Shown: positions 44,691 to 54,407, numbered from the stretch's first letter. The stretch: 64,000 bases of DNA from Pseudodonghicola xiamenensis DSM 18339 (GCF_000429365.1 NZ_AUBS01000001.1:372001-436000); one strand, 5' to 3'. Numbers and translations are program-made. The notes: generated by a model not told the origin, from the letters alone.

Positions 44691-47600
44691 CAAGCCGCTT
44701 CGGCAGAGCTGTTGATTTCCCTGACGATATTGATGATCCGCACCGCTTGATCTTTTGAGAAGACGCCGGCAATTCCCATGTCATTGAGATCGCAGAACGG
44801 GCTTTCGTAAAATGTCGCAGGTTCTACGATCCCGCTGTCTGTCAGGTGATCCACGATCATGTCGATGAATTCGGTCTGATCGGCGTTTAGCTTATGGGTC
44901 GTGACGAACTCGCCAAAGGCGTCTTTCGCGGCAGAGCGATCCAGTCCGACGAGCCGCCGCAGGAAGTTCCCCAAGGGCTGCTCGGCGACCAACTGGGCGA
45001 GGGTCTGCTGATCGGCGATACCCTGTTCGAGCAGCATCCGCTGCAGCTCCTCCAAGTCGGTCCTGGTCACAGGTTCGGCCCTGCGGATCTTCTGCAAGGC
45101 GATATGGTTCAGATGCCTGTCCACGAACTGACGGACTTTCGCGGTGAAGCGGGCTTTATCTATCCCATCTCCCACCTGCGGCAAGGTCACCACGTCGCCG
45201 GCCCCGATGTCATCTTCGAAATCGGTGATGATGTCCTTGCGTTCTTCGGGTTTGATGAGGTCGGTGAGCAAACGTAGCTTGCGGCGCACCTCATCCAACA
45301 ATTCGACGGAAACATCAGTCCAGAACTCATCGGTCTGAACTTCCAGGATGAGCGCCATCTGCCTGGCCACGCTTGGCACGTTCCCGAGCGTCTCCAAGGC
45401 CGAGGCGGTCGCGCGAATGCGTGTCTGCAACCGACCAAACCCGGCATCGCCGCGAAGAAGCGCAATCTGCGTGTTCAGGAGCAGGAGGTCAAACTGCTTA
45501 GCGGAAAGCGTCTCGTCCTCATAGGCACTTGGCAATCCAGCAACCTCGTCGATCAATACCAGTCGGTCGTCCAGCGACAGCCTGGACCAGTTGGCTTTCT
45601 CCTGGAACCGCTCCACGGCGCGGCGCTTGTCCCGCACGATGAAGTTGTCAAGGCTCATGCCGTCCATCTCGGACTGAAGGCGGTCCTTCAGCGTGCCAAT
45701 CAGGGCCGAGTGATCCTCTGCCTGGTCCTGCAATTCGCCGATCAATTCAACACGAGTTGCGAACAGGCGCTGACCGATAGGCTGGGCAACTGCGGGCTCC
45801 CGGCGATCGGGGGTCTCACGGAAGAATTCGAGGTTCTGGCAGAAATCGAAGATCAGAAACTCGCTCTTGTTGTCGCCGGGGCCGAACAGGTCCGGACACA
45901 GCCGCGTGCCACGCCCGACCATCTGCCAGAACTTGGTCTTGGACCGGACGATCTTGAAAAAGACCAGGTTGGCCACCTCGGGCACGTCGATCCCGGTGTC
46001 CATCATGTCCACTGACACTGCGATATGGGGCACCTTGGCGGGGTCCGAAAAGTCATCAATCAACGATTGCGCATAGGGCACGCTATAGTCGATCAACTGT
46101 GCGAACTTGCCCTGATAATGTGGGTAGTTGGCATTGAACCTGTCCACGATGAACTGGGCATGCTTGCTGTTCTTGGCAAAGATGATGGTCTTGCCGAGCC
46201 GATCTCCGCCTTCGACGCGGATGCCGTTGCGCATCACATGTTCCAGAACCTTGTCCACGGTGTCGATGTTGAACAGCCATTTGTTCAGATCGGCGGCCTC
46301 GACGCGGTCCGGCACCTCGCCGTCGTCGTTCCACTCTAGCGCGTCCCATTCCTCTTTCTCCTCCTCGGAGAGATCGTCATAGGTGATGCCCTCGCGCTGG
46401 AACTTCAGCGGGACCGAGATGGACTTCGGCGGAACCAGGTAGCCGTCCCCAACAGCATCATCCAGGTCATAGGCATCGGTCGGCACGCCGCGCTCAAGGT
46501 TGAACAGGGAATAGGTGTCTCGGTCGATCTCGTCCTTGGGGGTGGCGGTCAGACCGATCAGCAGGCTGTCGAAATAGTCGAAGATGGCGCGATATTTGCG
46601 ATAGACCGACCGGTGCGCCTCGTCGATCACGATCAGGTCGAAATGGCCGGGGCCGAAGCGCTTCTCTCCGGCCTTCACCTCGTCGATCAGGCCCATCATG
46701 GTGGGGTAGGTGGACAGCAGCACCCGGGCGCCCGAATGGTCATTCTTGGCCGGGTCGTGGCGTTCCAGAAGGTTGGCCGAAGGTGTCGCCCCCAGGTGGG
46801 TCTTGAATGCGCCATGCGCCTGTTTGACCAACGCCCGACGATCGGCCAGAAAGAGCACGCGCTTGACCCAGTTGGCTTTCATCAACTGGTCGATCAGGGC
46901 GACCACGGTACGGGTCTTGCCGCTGCCGGTGGCCATGACCAGAAGCGCCTTGCGCTGGTGATCCTTCTCGAAGCTCTGGCCGACCCGCCGAATGGCCCGC
47001 TGCTGGTAGAACCGGCCGGCGATCTCCCTGTCGACCTCGACATCGCCCAGGGGTTTGCGGTTGCTTCGGCGCTGCTGCAGCAGCGCCAGCTCATCGTGCT
47101 TCAGGAACCCGGCCACCCGGCGCGGCGGATACATCGCATCATCCCAGATCCAGTGTTCGAACCCGTTGGTGGTGAAGATGACCGGGCGCTGGCCATAGAC
47201 CCGTTCCAGGCAATCGGCATAGAGCTTTGCCTGCTGCTGGCCGATACGGCTGTCCTTGCGGGTGCGCTTGGCCTCGACCAGGGCCAGCGGTTTGCCATCC
47301 TTGCCCCAGAGGACGTAATCGACAAAGCCTTCACCGCTCTGGTTGGGCATGCCTGTGACGGGGAATTCGCGGTCGCGGGGCTGATCCAGCGCCCAACCGG
47401 CCTCGGCCAGCAGCAGGTCGATGAAGTTGTCGCGGGTCGCGGCCTCGTCATAATCATGCGGGTCGGGAACGGCCTGGTTGGCGCGGCGCAGGGCCTCCAG
47501 CTCGGCGCGGGCGGCGGCAAGGGCTGCATCGGCGGCCTGCCGGCCTTCCTCGGATTGGCGCAGGCGCTCCTCTGCCTCTTCGGCGCGTTTACGCGCGGCG

Positions 47601-48097
47601 GTGACATCGGTCTCGATCCGCTGGATCTGGGCGACCGTGCTGGCGGTGATGGTGACCGAGGTTTCCAGCCGGTCCGCATCAAAGCTCAGCCCCGGATCGG
47701 GGCGGGCGGTCCTGGCATAGGTGCGGGCGATCCAATAGCAGACATGGAACAGCTCTCGCACCGTCGCCACGGCATCATGGGCCGTCAGGGGCTTGCCGTT
47801 GTCATGCGCCGCCCGGTTGCCCTGCGTCCGGATATAAGACGCCTTTTTGGTGATGGCGGGGCCGGTCAGGGCGGTCAGGCTGGGTTCGGCAATCATCGCC
47901 GCCAGCGTCGGCGAATAGACCCGCCGCAGCGCCGGTTCGCTGTCGTAAAGCCATTTCAGCGCGGTTTCCAGTGTCAGCCGGGCCCAGAAACAGGCACCGC
48001 GCGGATCAGAGCGCGCATGTTTCTCCGCCTTGACGGCGTGGCAGTGCAGCTCGGGGAAATCGGCGGCGAGAAAGGCGAACTGGGTCATGGCGAACAT
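44690..48097 (-). CDS. hsdR: Type I restriction endonuclease, R subunit (EcoEI-like)
   Basis: A 1135-residue motor/nuclease. Residues ~10-110 resemble DUF4145; a coiled coil follows at ~155-205 (KRAEEAEERLRQSEEG). The nuclease PD-(D/E)xK core is VDYVLWGKDGKPLALVEAKR. The helicase shows Walker A ATGSGKT, the DEAH box in VIDEAHRS, LTATP, and motif VI QMVGRGTRL. The C-terminal part matches the EcoEI-type R-subunit end that contacts the methylase. It restricts unmodified DNA after translocation. It is the last gene of the leftward hsdM-hsdS-hsdR set and abuts the transposase remnant. Confidence 0.94.
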   Translation of the reverse strand: MFAMTQFAFLAADFPELHCHAVKAEKHARSDPRGACFWARLTLETALKWLYDSEPALRRVYSPTLAAMIAEPSLTALTGPAITKKASYIRTQGNRAAHDNGKPLTAHDAVATVRELFHVCYWIARTYARTARPDPGLSFDADRLETSVTITASTVAQIQRIETDVTAARKRAEEAEERLRQSEEGRQAADAALAAARAELEALRRANQAVPDPHDYDEAATRDNFIDLLLAEAGWALDQPRDREFPVTGMPNQSGEGFVDYVLWGKDGKPLALVEAKRTRKDSRIGQQQAKLYADCLERVYGQRPVIFTTNGFEHWIWDDAMYPPRRVAGFLKHDELALLQQRRSNRKPLGDVEVDREIAGRFYQQRAIRRVGQSFEKDHQRKALLVMATGSGKTRTVVALIDQLMKANWVKRVLFLADRRALVKQAHGAFKTHLGATPSANLLERHDPAKNDHSGARVLLSTYPTMMGLIDEVKAGEKRFGPGHFDLIVIDEAHRSVYRKYRAIFDYFDSLLIGLTATPKDEIDRDTYSLFNLERGVPTDAYDLDDAVGDGYLVPPKSISVPLKFQREGITYDDLSEEEKEEWDALEWNDDGEVPDRVEAADLNKWLFNIDTVDKVLEHVMRNGIRVEGGDRLGKTIIFAKNSKHAQFIVDRFNANYPHYQGKFAQLIDYSVPYAQSLIDDFSDPAKVPHIAVSVDMMDTGIDVPEVANLVFFKIVRSKTKFWQMVGRGTRLCPDLFGPGDNKSEFLIFDFCQNLEFFRETPDRREPAVAQPIGQRLFATRVELIGELQDQAEDHSALIGTLKDRLQSEMDGMSLDNFIVRDKRRAVERFQEKANWSRLSLDDRLVLIDEVAGLPSAYEDETLSAKQFDLLLLNTQIALLRGDAGFGRLQTRIRATASALETLGNVPSVARQMALILEVQTDEFWTDVSVELLDEVRRKLRLLTDLIKPEERKDIITDFEDDIGAGDVVTLPQVGDGIDKARFTAKVRQFVDRHLNHIALQKIRRAEPVTRTDLEELQRMLLEQGIADQQTLAQLVAEQPLGNFLRRLVGLDRSAAKDAFGEFVTTHKLNADQTEFIDMIVDHLTDSGIVEPATFYESPFCDLNDMGIAGVFSKDQAVRIINIVREINSSAEAA

Positions 48098-48158
48098 CCT
48101 GTATCGACAGGAGCCTATGACGCAGCCCGCTCGGTCTCAACCATGAAGTGCAATGGGG

Positions 48159-49310
48159 TCAGAGGTCTCCGCGAAAGGCGCGATGTTGGAGCGAGGCGAA
48201 GAGGGTGTCTGCTTGGTCTAATGCAGCTTTAACATGGGCACTCACAACAGACGCGTCCGCTAAGCGCTGTTCGAACGTGTTCTGCTGCTCTAGTGGCGGT
48301 GTAATTATCGGCAGGGTCTTAATCTTTGCACCTGTGAGGTGTGCGATTGTCGCGGATGAAATAAAGTCCGATAACTGCCCAGTGTGTGCAGCAATGTAGA
48401 ACCAAAATGCAATAAAATTTGCTGTTGCTTTCGTTGGGTCCACGCGTGCCCTGTGCAGAGCCTTCTGGTAATAAATTTCAGTTTCATCATGTTCCCAGAC
48501 CGCGCACCGTCCAGGTTCACCCCCCTCACAGATCAAGAGGTCGCCCTTTTCTACTTTGAACCTAGACAGCTCATTTTCTGCAAATTCCATTTCAAATACT
48601 TCGGACAGATCAAAGCCGAACCACCGGACGTTCACATTGCGCAGGTAGGGCCTAGTTCTGATACCTCTGAATTTGCCTTTGTCCAGCATTTTACCCAAGC
48701 GCACGTCAGCGATTTCGCCAAAAGGCCTCGTCGGGAAACGGCTGTTTCGAAGATCCCCAAACATCTCATGAAAGATCGCCTGGCCGAGGGTGTTCATGGT
48801 GTCGAGGGCGCGGCTGCGGAGGCGGCAGAGCTTTGCTGCCTGATCCAAAATTCCCGCGATCCGCTTCTGCTCCTCCAATGGGGGGAGAGGGATGGATAAT
48901 CCTCGAAGGACATCCAACTTAATGCCTTTCACCGTAGCGCCGGTAGCTTGTTCGAGGAGGCGATCACTGTTTGCTAGAAGAGCGTTGTATAGATAACGCG
49001 TGTCAACGCCGGGCTGAGGAATGAGTGCCTTCAGGTCTTGGTTAATCGCCAAGTCTATTGTGTTGATGGCGGCTTTGCCTACGGCCATTCGCGTGGGAAC
49101 GATGATGTTGCCGGCTGGAATGATTTGCGTTGCAGATGCGGCGACTCCTTCAGCAGTTATGTGATCCACGGTCCTAGACAGTTCACTACTCTTGAAGTCT
49201 TTGACGGATGCCCAAGGTATGTCACCGCCCCAATAGGCTGAGACTTTCTTGTCCGGGGTGCCGCCTCCCTTGATCTCAACCAATTCGCCCAAGGCTACGA
49301 ATTCACTCAT
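48159..49310 (-). CDS. hsdS: Type I restriction-modification specificity subunit
   Basis: A 383-residue S subunit with two target recognition domains. TRD1 starts FVALGELVEIKGGGTP and ends at IPLPPLEEQKRIAGIL; a conserved helical spacer follows; TRD2 starts RPFGEIADVRLGKML and ends PLEQQNTFEQRLA. TRD DNA is visibly less GC-rich than hsdM and hsdR, the usual sign of exchangeable specificity domains. It starts in an ATGA overlap with hsdM. The recognition site cannot be predicted by eye. Confidence 0.93.
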   Translation of the reverse strand: MSEFVALGELVEIKGGGTPDKKVSAYWGGDIPWASVKDFKSSELSRTVDHITAEGVAASATQIIPAGNIIVPTRMAVGKAAINTIDLAINQDLKALIPQPGVDTRYLYNALLANSDRLLEQATGATVKGIKLDVLRGLSIPLPPLEEQKRIAGILDQAAKLCRLRSRALDTMNTLGQAIFHEMFGDLRNSRFPTRPFGEIADVRLGKMLDKGKFRGIRTRPYLRNVNVRWFGFDLSEVFEMEFAENELSRFKVEKGDLLICEGGEPGRCAVWEHDETEIYYQKALHRARVDPTKATANFIAFWFYIAAHTGQLSDFISSATIAHLTGAKIKTLPIITPPLEQQNTFEQRLADASVVSAHVKAALDQADTLFASLQHRAFRGDL

Positions 49311-50845
49311 CCCAACATCCCCTCAAGCCGGTCCAGCCCTTCGGTGATCTCGGCCTCGAGCGCCCGCAGCTCGGCGATGATCTCGGCGGGCGCCTTGTGG
49401 CTCACCTCCTCGTGCTCGATCTCCTTGTAGCGGTTCAGCGACAGGTCCCAGGATCCGGTGGCGACGATCTCCGCCCTGGGCACCATGAAGCTCTGCGCGG
49501 TGCGGGGATTGGCGGTCTCCGCCTCCCGCGCGGTCCAGCGGGCAAGGATGTCCGGCAGGTTGTTCTTCGCATGTTCCTCTGCCGTCAGCGCCTGTTCCGG
49601 TACCGGGCCGAGCCTGGCCTCCTCCAACAGGGGCGTGCGCTTGTCGTCCAGGCTGAACCCGTCCGCCGTCATGTCGTAGAACCAGACATTATCCGTGCCG
49701 CCCGAGTCGGTCTTGGTAAACACCACGATGGCGCAGGACACCCCGGCGTAAGGCCTGAACACGCCCGAGGGCAGCTTGATGACGGCATCGAGCTTGTGAT
49801 CCTCGACCAGCATCCGCCGGATGTCCTTATGCGCCCTGGACGAGCCGAACAGCACTCCATCGGGCACGACCACCGCCGCCCGCCCGCCGATCCGCAGCAG
49901 CCGCAGGAACAGCGCCATGAACAACAGTTCGGTCTTCTTGGTCTTGACGATCTTCTGCAGGTCCTTGGCGGTGGCATCGTAATCCAGCGATCCGGCAAAG
50001 GGCGGGTTGGCCAGGATCAGCGAATAGGCCCCGGCATCGCCGCCGTGCTCCTCGGCCAGGCTGTCGCGGTAGGAGACATCGGCGTTCTCGACCCCGTGCA
50101 GCGTCATGTTCATCGCTCCGATCCGCAGCATGGTCGCGTCGAAGTCGAAGCCGTGGAACATGTGGTTGTGGAAGTGATCGCGGCTTTCCCTGTTGCGCAG
50201 GATGGCCGGATGCTGCTGCCGCAGGTATTCGCCCGCCGCCACCAGGAAGCCGCAGGTGCCTGCCGCCGGGTCGCAGATGATGTCCTGCTGGGTGGGCGCC
50301 ATGATGTGAACCATCAGCTTGATGATATGGCGCGGGGTGCGGAACTGGCCGTTGGTGCCCGCGCTCGCGATCTTGCCCAGCATGTATTCATAGACGTCGC
50401 CCTTGGTGTCGCGGTCGTCCATGTCGATCTCGTCCAGCTTCTCGACCACCTTCGACAGCAGGTTCGGGTTCGAGAAACCCAGCCGCGCGTCCTTCATGTG
50501 GGTGCCGTAGGAGGACCCTTCCTCGCCCAGCTTGCGCAGGAAGGGAAAGACATGTTCGTCCACGATGCGCATCATCTCGCGCGCCTCGAAGTTCTTGAAA
50601 CGGGACCAGCGCAGGTTGTCGTAGGGCTCGCCCTTGTCGTCGGCGCCCACAGGAAAGATGCGCCGCGCCATCGGCTGGTCGAGCATCACGGCCTTTTCCT
50701 CTTCGCGGGTGTGGATCTCGTCTAGCTGCTTGATGAAGAGCAGAAAGGTCAGCTGTTCGATCACGGCCAGCGGGTTGGAAACCCCGCCGGACCAGAAGGC
50801 GTTCCATATCTGGTCTATCTGAGAGCGGATGGTGCCTGTGAGCAT
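49307..50845 (-). CDS. hsdM: Type I restriction-modification DNA methyltransferase subunit
   Basis: A 512-residue N6-adenine methyltransferase. The N-terminal HsdM domain runs to ~130. The SAM-binding motif is DPAAGTCGFLVAAGEYL and the catalytic motif IV is NPPF in ILANPPFAGSLDYDA. It methylates the host sites chosen by HsdS and is the first gene of the operon, with a 172-bp spacer upstream to the ABC transporter. Nothing seems missing, so the system is probably active. Confidence 0.95.
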   Translation of the reverse strand: MLTGTIRSQIDQIWNAFWSGGVSNPLAVIEQLTFLLFIKQLDEIHTREEEKAVMLDQPMARRIFPVGADDKGEPYDNLRWSRFKNFEAREMMRIVDEHVFPFLRKLGEEGSSYGTHMKDARLGFSNPNLLSKVVEKLDEIDMDDRDTKGDVYEYMLGKIASAGTNGQFRTPRHIIKLMVHIMAPTQQDIICDPAAGTCGFLVAAGEYLRQQHPAILRNRESRDHFHNHMFHGFDFDATMLRIGAMNMTLHGVENADVSYRDSLAEEHGGDAGAYSLILANPPFAGSLDYDATAKDLQKIVKTKKTELLFMALFLRLLRIGGRAAVVVPDGVLFGSSRAHKDIRRMLVEDHKLDAVIKLPSGVFRPYAGVSCAIVVFTKTDSGGTDNVWFYDMTADGFSLDDKRTPLLEEARLGPVPEQALTAEEHAKNNLPDILARWTAREAETANPRTAQSFMVPRAEIVATGSWDLSLNRYKEIEHEEVSHKAPAEIIAELRALEAEITEGLDRLEGMLG

Positions 50846-51017
50846 TGGGGTGCGCCTGTCCTTTGATTTCGGCCCTTAGTAGGAAGCCGCGCATCCCGGG
50901 GCAATCGAGAATGCTGCTGGCAGGGGCGGGGGCGGGGTCATGTCGTGACCGGCCGCGTTCCACCTATCGCTGCCATTGGGCCAGGGTGTCACGAAGGTCC
51001 GGGTCCCGCCGATTGCC

Positions 51018-53102
51018 TCAGTCCGCCGCGATCCTGATCACCGGTTGCATCTGGGCCAATGTCTCGTCGCTCAGATGGCATTTCACCTGATGCCCCTGGG
51101 CCAACTGCCGCAGCGGCGGCACTTCGCGGTCGCAGAGGTCGCCGGGAACCTGCGATTTCCAGCGGCAGCGGGTCTGGAACGGGCAGCCGGGCGGCGGGGT
51201 CATGGCGGACGGCACGTCGCCCTCCAGCACGATATGCACCTTCTCGACCGAGGTATCGGCGATCGGCACCGCTGACAGCAGTGCCTCGGTATAGGGGTGA
51301 TAGGGCGGGCTGAACACCTGATCGGTGCTGCCCAATTCCACCACATGGCCCAGATACATCACCAGTACCCGATCGCTCAGGTATCGCACGATGGAAAGAT
51401 CATGCGAGATGAACACAAGCGTGGTCTTCTGCTCGCGCTGGATCTGCATCAACAGATCGGTCACCGCCGCCTGCACCGAGACATCGAGCGCCGAGACAGG
51501 CTCATCCGCCACCACGATGCGGGCATCCCCGGCAAAGGCGCGGGCGATCCCCACGCGCTGCTTCTGGCCGCCTGACAATTGTCGCGGCATCCGGTCGGCG
51601 AATTCGCGCGGCAGTTTCACCAGATCGAGCAATTCTAGCATCCGCTCGCGGCGGTGCGCCGCGGTCTGGCCGACACCGAAGACCTCCAGCGCCCGGATGA
51701 TCTGCCGGCCCACGGTCATCGCGGGGTTCAGCGTGTCGAAGGGGTTCTGAAACACCATCTGCACCTCGCTCAGGGTGCACGCATCGCGCGCCTCGATCGG
51801 CAGCGCTTCGATGTTGCGCCCGCCGAGCCTGATCTGTCCTGCGGTCGCCGTCTCCAACCCCATCAGCACCTTGGCAAAGGTCGACTTGCCACAGCCGCTT
51901 TCGCCGACGATGGCTAGGGTTTCGCTCTCCCGGGCCTCGAAGCTCAGCTCTTCATTGGCCTTGATCGGCCGATGCGTCCGGCCCCGGAACAGCGTGTTGG
52001 CCGCCACCTCATAGTATTTCTTCAGCTTGTCCACCCTCAGCACGACTGGCCCGATCTCGGGCCGGGGCTGTTCCGCGCCAGTCGGCATCGGCGCGTCCCA
52101 GTCGATGTCCTGAAACCGCAGACAGCGGCTGGTATGGCCTTCGGCACCTGGAACATTCGCCAGCGCGATATCGCCGGCATCGCAGCGTCCGGCCTCGAAA
52201 TAATCGCAACGCGGGCCGAAGGTGCAGCCGGGCGGGCGTTGGTGGGGCAGGGGGAAGGTGCCGGGGATCGCCCTCAACGGTCGGTGGGTCTTGTCCGTCC
52301 CGGGCAGCGGGATCGACTGGAACAACGCCCGGGTATAGGGGTGGCGCATGGCGCCGAACAGATCGGGAAGGCTGCCTCGCTCGACCGCCTCGCCGGAATA
52401 CATCACGCAAAGCCGGTCGCAGGTCTCCCGCACCAGTCCGAGGTTGTGCGAGATGAACAGCATCGCGGTGCCGTATTTCTGCCCCAGCTCCTTCAGTAGA
52501 TCGACCACCGCCGCCTCCACCGTCACATCAAGCGCGGTGGTGGGCTCATCGAGGATCAGCAGCGATGGCTCCGACATCAGCGCCATGGCAATGACGATCC
52601 GCTGCTGCTGTCCGCCCGACAACTGATGCGGATAAGCGTTCAGGATCCGCGCTGGATCGGGCAGTCTGACATCGACCGCCATCTGCAATGCCCGTGCATA
52701 GGCCTCTTTCCGCGACAGGCCTTGATGGATCATCGGCACCTCCATCAACTGGCGACCGATCTTCATCGCCGGATTGAGGCTCGCCATCGGCTCCTGATAG
52801 ATCATTGCGATTTCGTTTCCGCGCAGCGCCTGCATTTCATGGTCTGACATCTGGCTCATGTCGCGGCCCTTGAACTTGACCGTGCCGCCGGTGATCCGAC
52901 CGGTACGGCCCAGATCACGCATCACCGCCAGTGCCACGGTGGATTTGCCGCAACCGCTCTCGCCGACCAGACCCATCGTTTCGCCCGGCTGTACCGAGAT
53001 CGAGAAATCCAGAACCGCAGGGATTTCGCGCCGCCGCGTGAAGAATGAGATCGACAGCCCGTCGATCTCCAGAATGGGGCCCTCATCTGCGGATTGCATC
53101 AT
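51018..53102 (-). CDS. Oligopeptide-type ABC transporter, fused double ATP-binding protein
   Basis: A 695-residue protein with two complete ABC domains in tandem, as in GsiA and YejF. Each has Walker A GESGCGKST, an LSGGQ signature (QLSGGQQQRI and QLSGGQKQRV) and Walker B with DEPTTALD or DEPVSALD. A Cys-containing oligopeptide-ABC C-terminal extension follows each domain (CTFGPRCDYF, CPFQTRCRW). It powers uptake of peptides or related solutes. ATG codons exist at 53108, 53102 and 53099; GGGAGA six bases before 53102 decides the start. Intergenic repeat copy 3 separates it from the permease gene. Confidence 0.92.
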   Translation of the reverse strand: MMQSADEGPILEIDGLSISFFTRRREIPAVLDFSISVQPGETMGLVGESGCGKSTVALAVMRDLGRTGRITGGTVKFKGRDMSQMSDHEMQALRGNEIAMIYQEPMASLNPAMKIGRQLMEVPMIHQGLSRKEAYARALQMAVDVRLPDPARILNAYPHQLSGGQQQRIVIAMALMSEPSLLILDEPTTALDVTVEAAVVDLLKELGQKYGTAMLFISHNLGLVRETCDRLCVMYSGEAVERGSLPDLFGAMRHPYTRALFQSIPLPGTDKTHRPLRAIPGTFPLPHQRPPGCTFGPRCDYFEAGRCDAGDIALANVPGAEGHTSRCLRFQDIDWDAPMPTGAEQPRPEIGPVVLRVDKLKKYYEVAANTLFRGRTHRPIKANEELSFEARESETLAIVGESGCGKSTFAKVLMGLETATAGQIRLGGRNIEALPIEARDACTLSEVQMVFQNPFDTLNPAMTVGRQIIRALEVFGVGQTAAHRRERMLELLDLVKLPREFADRMPRQLSGGQKQRVGIARAFAGDARIVVADEPVSALDVSVQAAVTDLLMQIQREQKTTLVFISHDLSIVRYLSDRVLVMYLGHVVELGSTDQVFSPPYHPYTEALLSAVPIADTSVEKVHIVLEGDVPSAMTPPPGCPFQTRCRWKSQVPGDLCDREVPPLRQLAQGHQVKCHLSDETLAQMQPVIRIAAD

Positions 53103-53138
53103 GGTCATTCTCCCGTGAGGGCCGGTGCGCCCTGTCTT

Positions 53139-53190
53139 TCGGCTCTTTTTCTGGCGTCAAATATCCCGGGGGTCCGGGGGCTGGCCCCCG
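53139..53190 (-). repeat. Dispersed intergenic repeat, copy 3 (inverted orientation)
   Basis: Read on the minus strand: a CCGGGGGCCAGCCCCCGG palindrome (53173-53190), then CCCCCGGGATATTTGACGCC (about 53153-53172) and an A-rich AGAAAAAGAGC stretch. Order and spacing match copy 2. It lies within the ABC transporter operon, between permease and ATPase genes. Confidence 0.72.
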
Positions 53191-53198
53191 GCGGCGGG

Positions 53199-54392
53199 TC
53201 AATCTTTCAAACTTTCCTCCCGCAGCCCGTCGGCCAGCAGGTTCAACCCCAGAACCAGGCTGAGCAACGCCAGCGCCGGCGCCAGTGCCGCATGCGGATA
53301 GATCGACAGCAGCTTGCGACCCTCGTTGATGGTGCTGCCCCAGTCGGGGCTTTCCGGCTCCAGCCCGAGCCCGAAGAAGCCGAGCGTTCCCAGAAGGATG
53401 GTGGTATAGCCGATGCGCAGGCAGAAATCGACGATCAGCGGGCCGCGGGCATTGGGCAGGATTTCCCACAGCATGATGTACCAGGGGCTTTCGCCGCGGG
53501 TCCGGGCGGCGGCGATGTAATCGCGGGTCTTGATATCCATCGCCAGCCCGCGAACGATGCGGAACACCATGGGCGAATTGACGAAGACCACGGCGACGAA
53601 GATGGTCAGGATCGACAGATCGTCCGGGACGAAATCGAACGGCCAGAAGGCGATGGCGCTGTCCGGTGCCCCGGAGTTGATCGCTGCGGCATAGACCAGA
53701 AACAGCGGCACCAGCACGACGATCAGCCAGAGCCACATCTTCCCGGGCTGGCTGGCGAACCGCGACCGGATCAGCACGGCGGAAAACACCAGGGGGAAGG
53801 CGAATAACGCCGCCGCCATGTATTGCGGCAGCCCGGTCAGTCTGATCTCGGGCGCGACCAGCAGATAGAACAGCAAGATCACCGGAAAGGCTAGGATCAG
53901 GTTGGCCAGAAAGCTCAGCAGCGTGTCGCGCCGGTCGCCGTAATATCCGGCGGGCAGGCCCAGGGTGATGCCCACCATGAAGGCAAAGAGCGTGGCCAGC
54001 GGCGCAATGATGATCACCGTGGTCGCGCCCCTCACCATCCGGCTGAACACATCGCGCGCCAGATTGTCGCCGCCCAGCAGATACCAGCCATATTGCCCGG
54101 CCTCGGCGGCGCGCAACGGCGTGCCGGGCGCCTTGTTCTTCATGCCGGAAAGCTGCGCCAGCGGATCGTGGGTCACGATCATGTCGAAGGGGGCGAACAG
54201 GCCGGTGAACAGCCAGAACATCACCAGCCCCAGGCCAATCATCCCGACCGGACTGTAGAACAGCTTGCCATACAGTCCGAGCCGGCGCCTGAAGGCGAAA
54301 GAGACCGAGAACAGCAGGACCAGGGCAAACCAGACCGGGGTGAAGCGATAGAGGATGTGGCCGATGATCTGGAAGGGGGTCAGAGGATCCAT
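53199..54392 (-). CDS. Oligopeptide-type ABC transporter permease (DppC/OppC-like)
   Basis: A 397-residue permease. The N-terminal helices and a periplasmic loop precede the transport domain; the EAA-like coupling motif is AAARTRGESPWYIMLWEILPN. A segment at ~190-265 with extra hydrophobic helices (FAFPLVFSAVLIRSR, LWLIVVLVPLFLVYAA) makes it longer than typical DppC (~300). It is read after the DppB-like gene with a 15-base gap. Confidence 0.9.
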   Translation of the reverse strand: MDPLTPFQIIGHILYRFTPVWFALVLLFSVSFAFRRRLGLYGKLFYSPVGMIGLGLVMFWLFTGLFAPFDMIVTHDPLAQLSGMKNKAPGTPLRAAEAGQYGWYLLGGDNLARDVFSRMVRGATTVIIIAPLATLFAFMVGITLGLPAGYYGDRRDTLLSFLANLILAFPVILLFYLLVAPEIRLTGLPQYMAAALFAFPLVFSAVLIRSRFASQPGKMWLWLIVVLVPLFLVYAAAINSGAPDSAIAFWPFDFVPDDLSILTIFVAVVFVNSPMVFRIVRGLAMDIKTRDYIAAARTRGESPWYIMLWEILPNARGPLIVDFCLRIGYTTILLGTLGFFGLGLEPESPDWGSTINEGRKLLSIYPHAALAPALALLSLVLGLNLLADGLREESLKD

Positions 54393-54407
54393 GTGTCCGA
54401 TTGCCTG

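Noticed and set aside
44298-44750. 150-codon frame between the J-like gene and hsdR
   Set aside because: It reads partly through the decayed transposase and switches frame against the recognisable motifs, so it is not an independent gene.
46613-48232. 539-codon frame opposite hsdR
   Set aside because: Antisense to conserved helicase and nuclease motifs; no family features.
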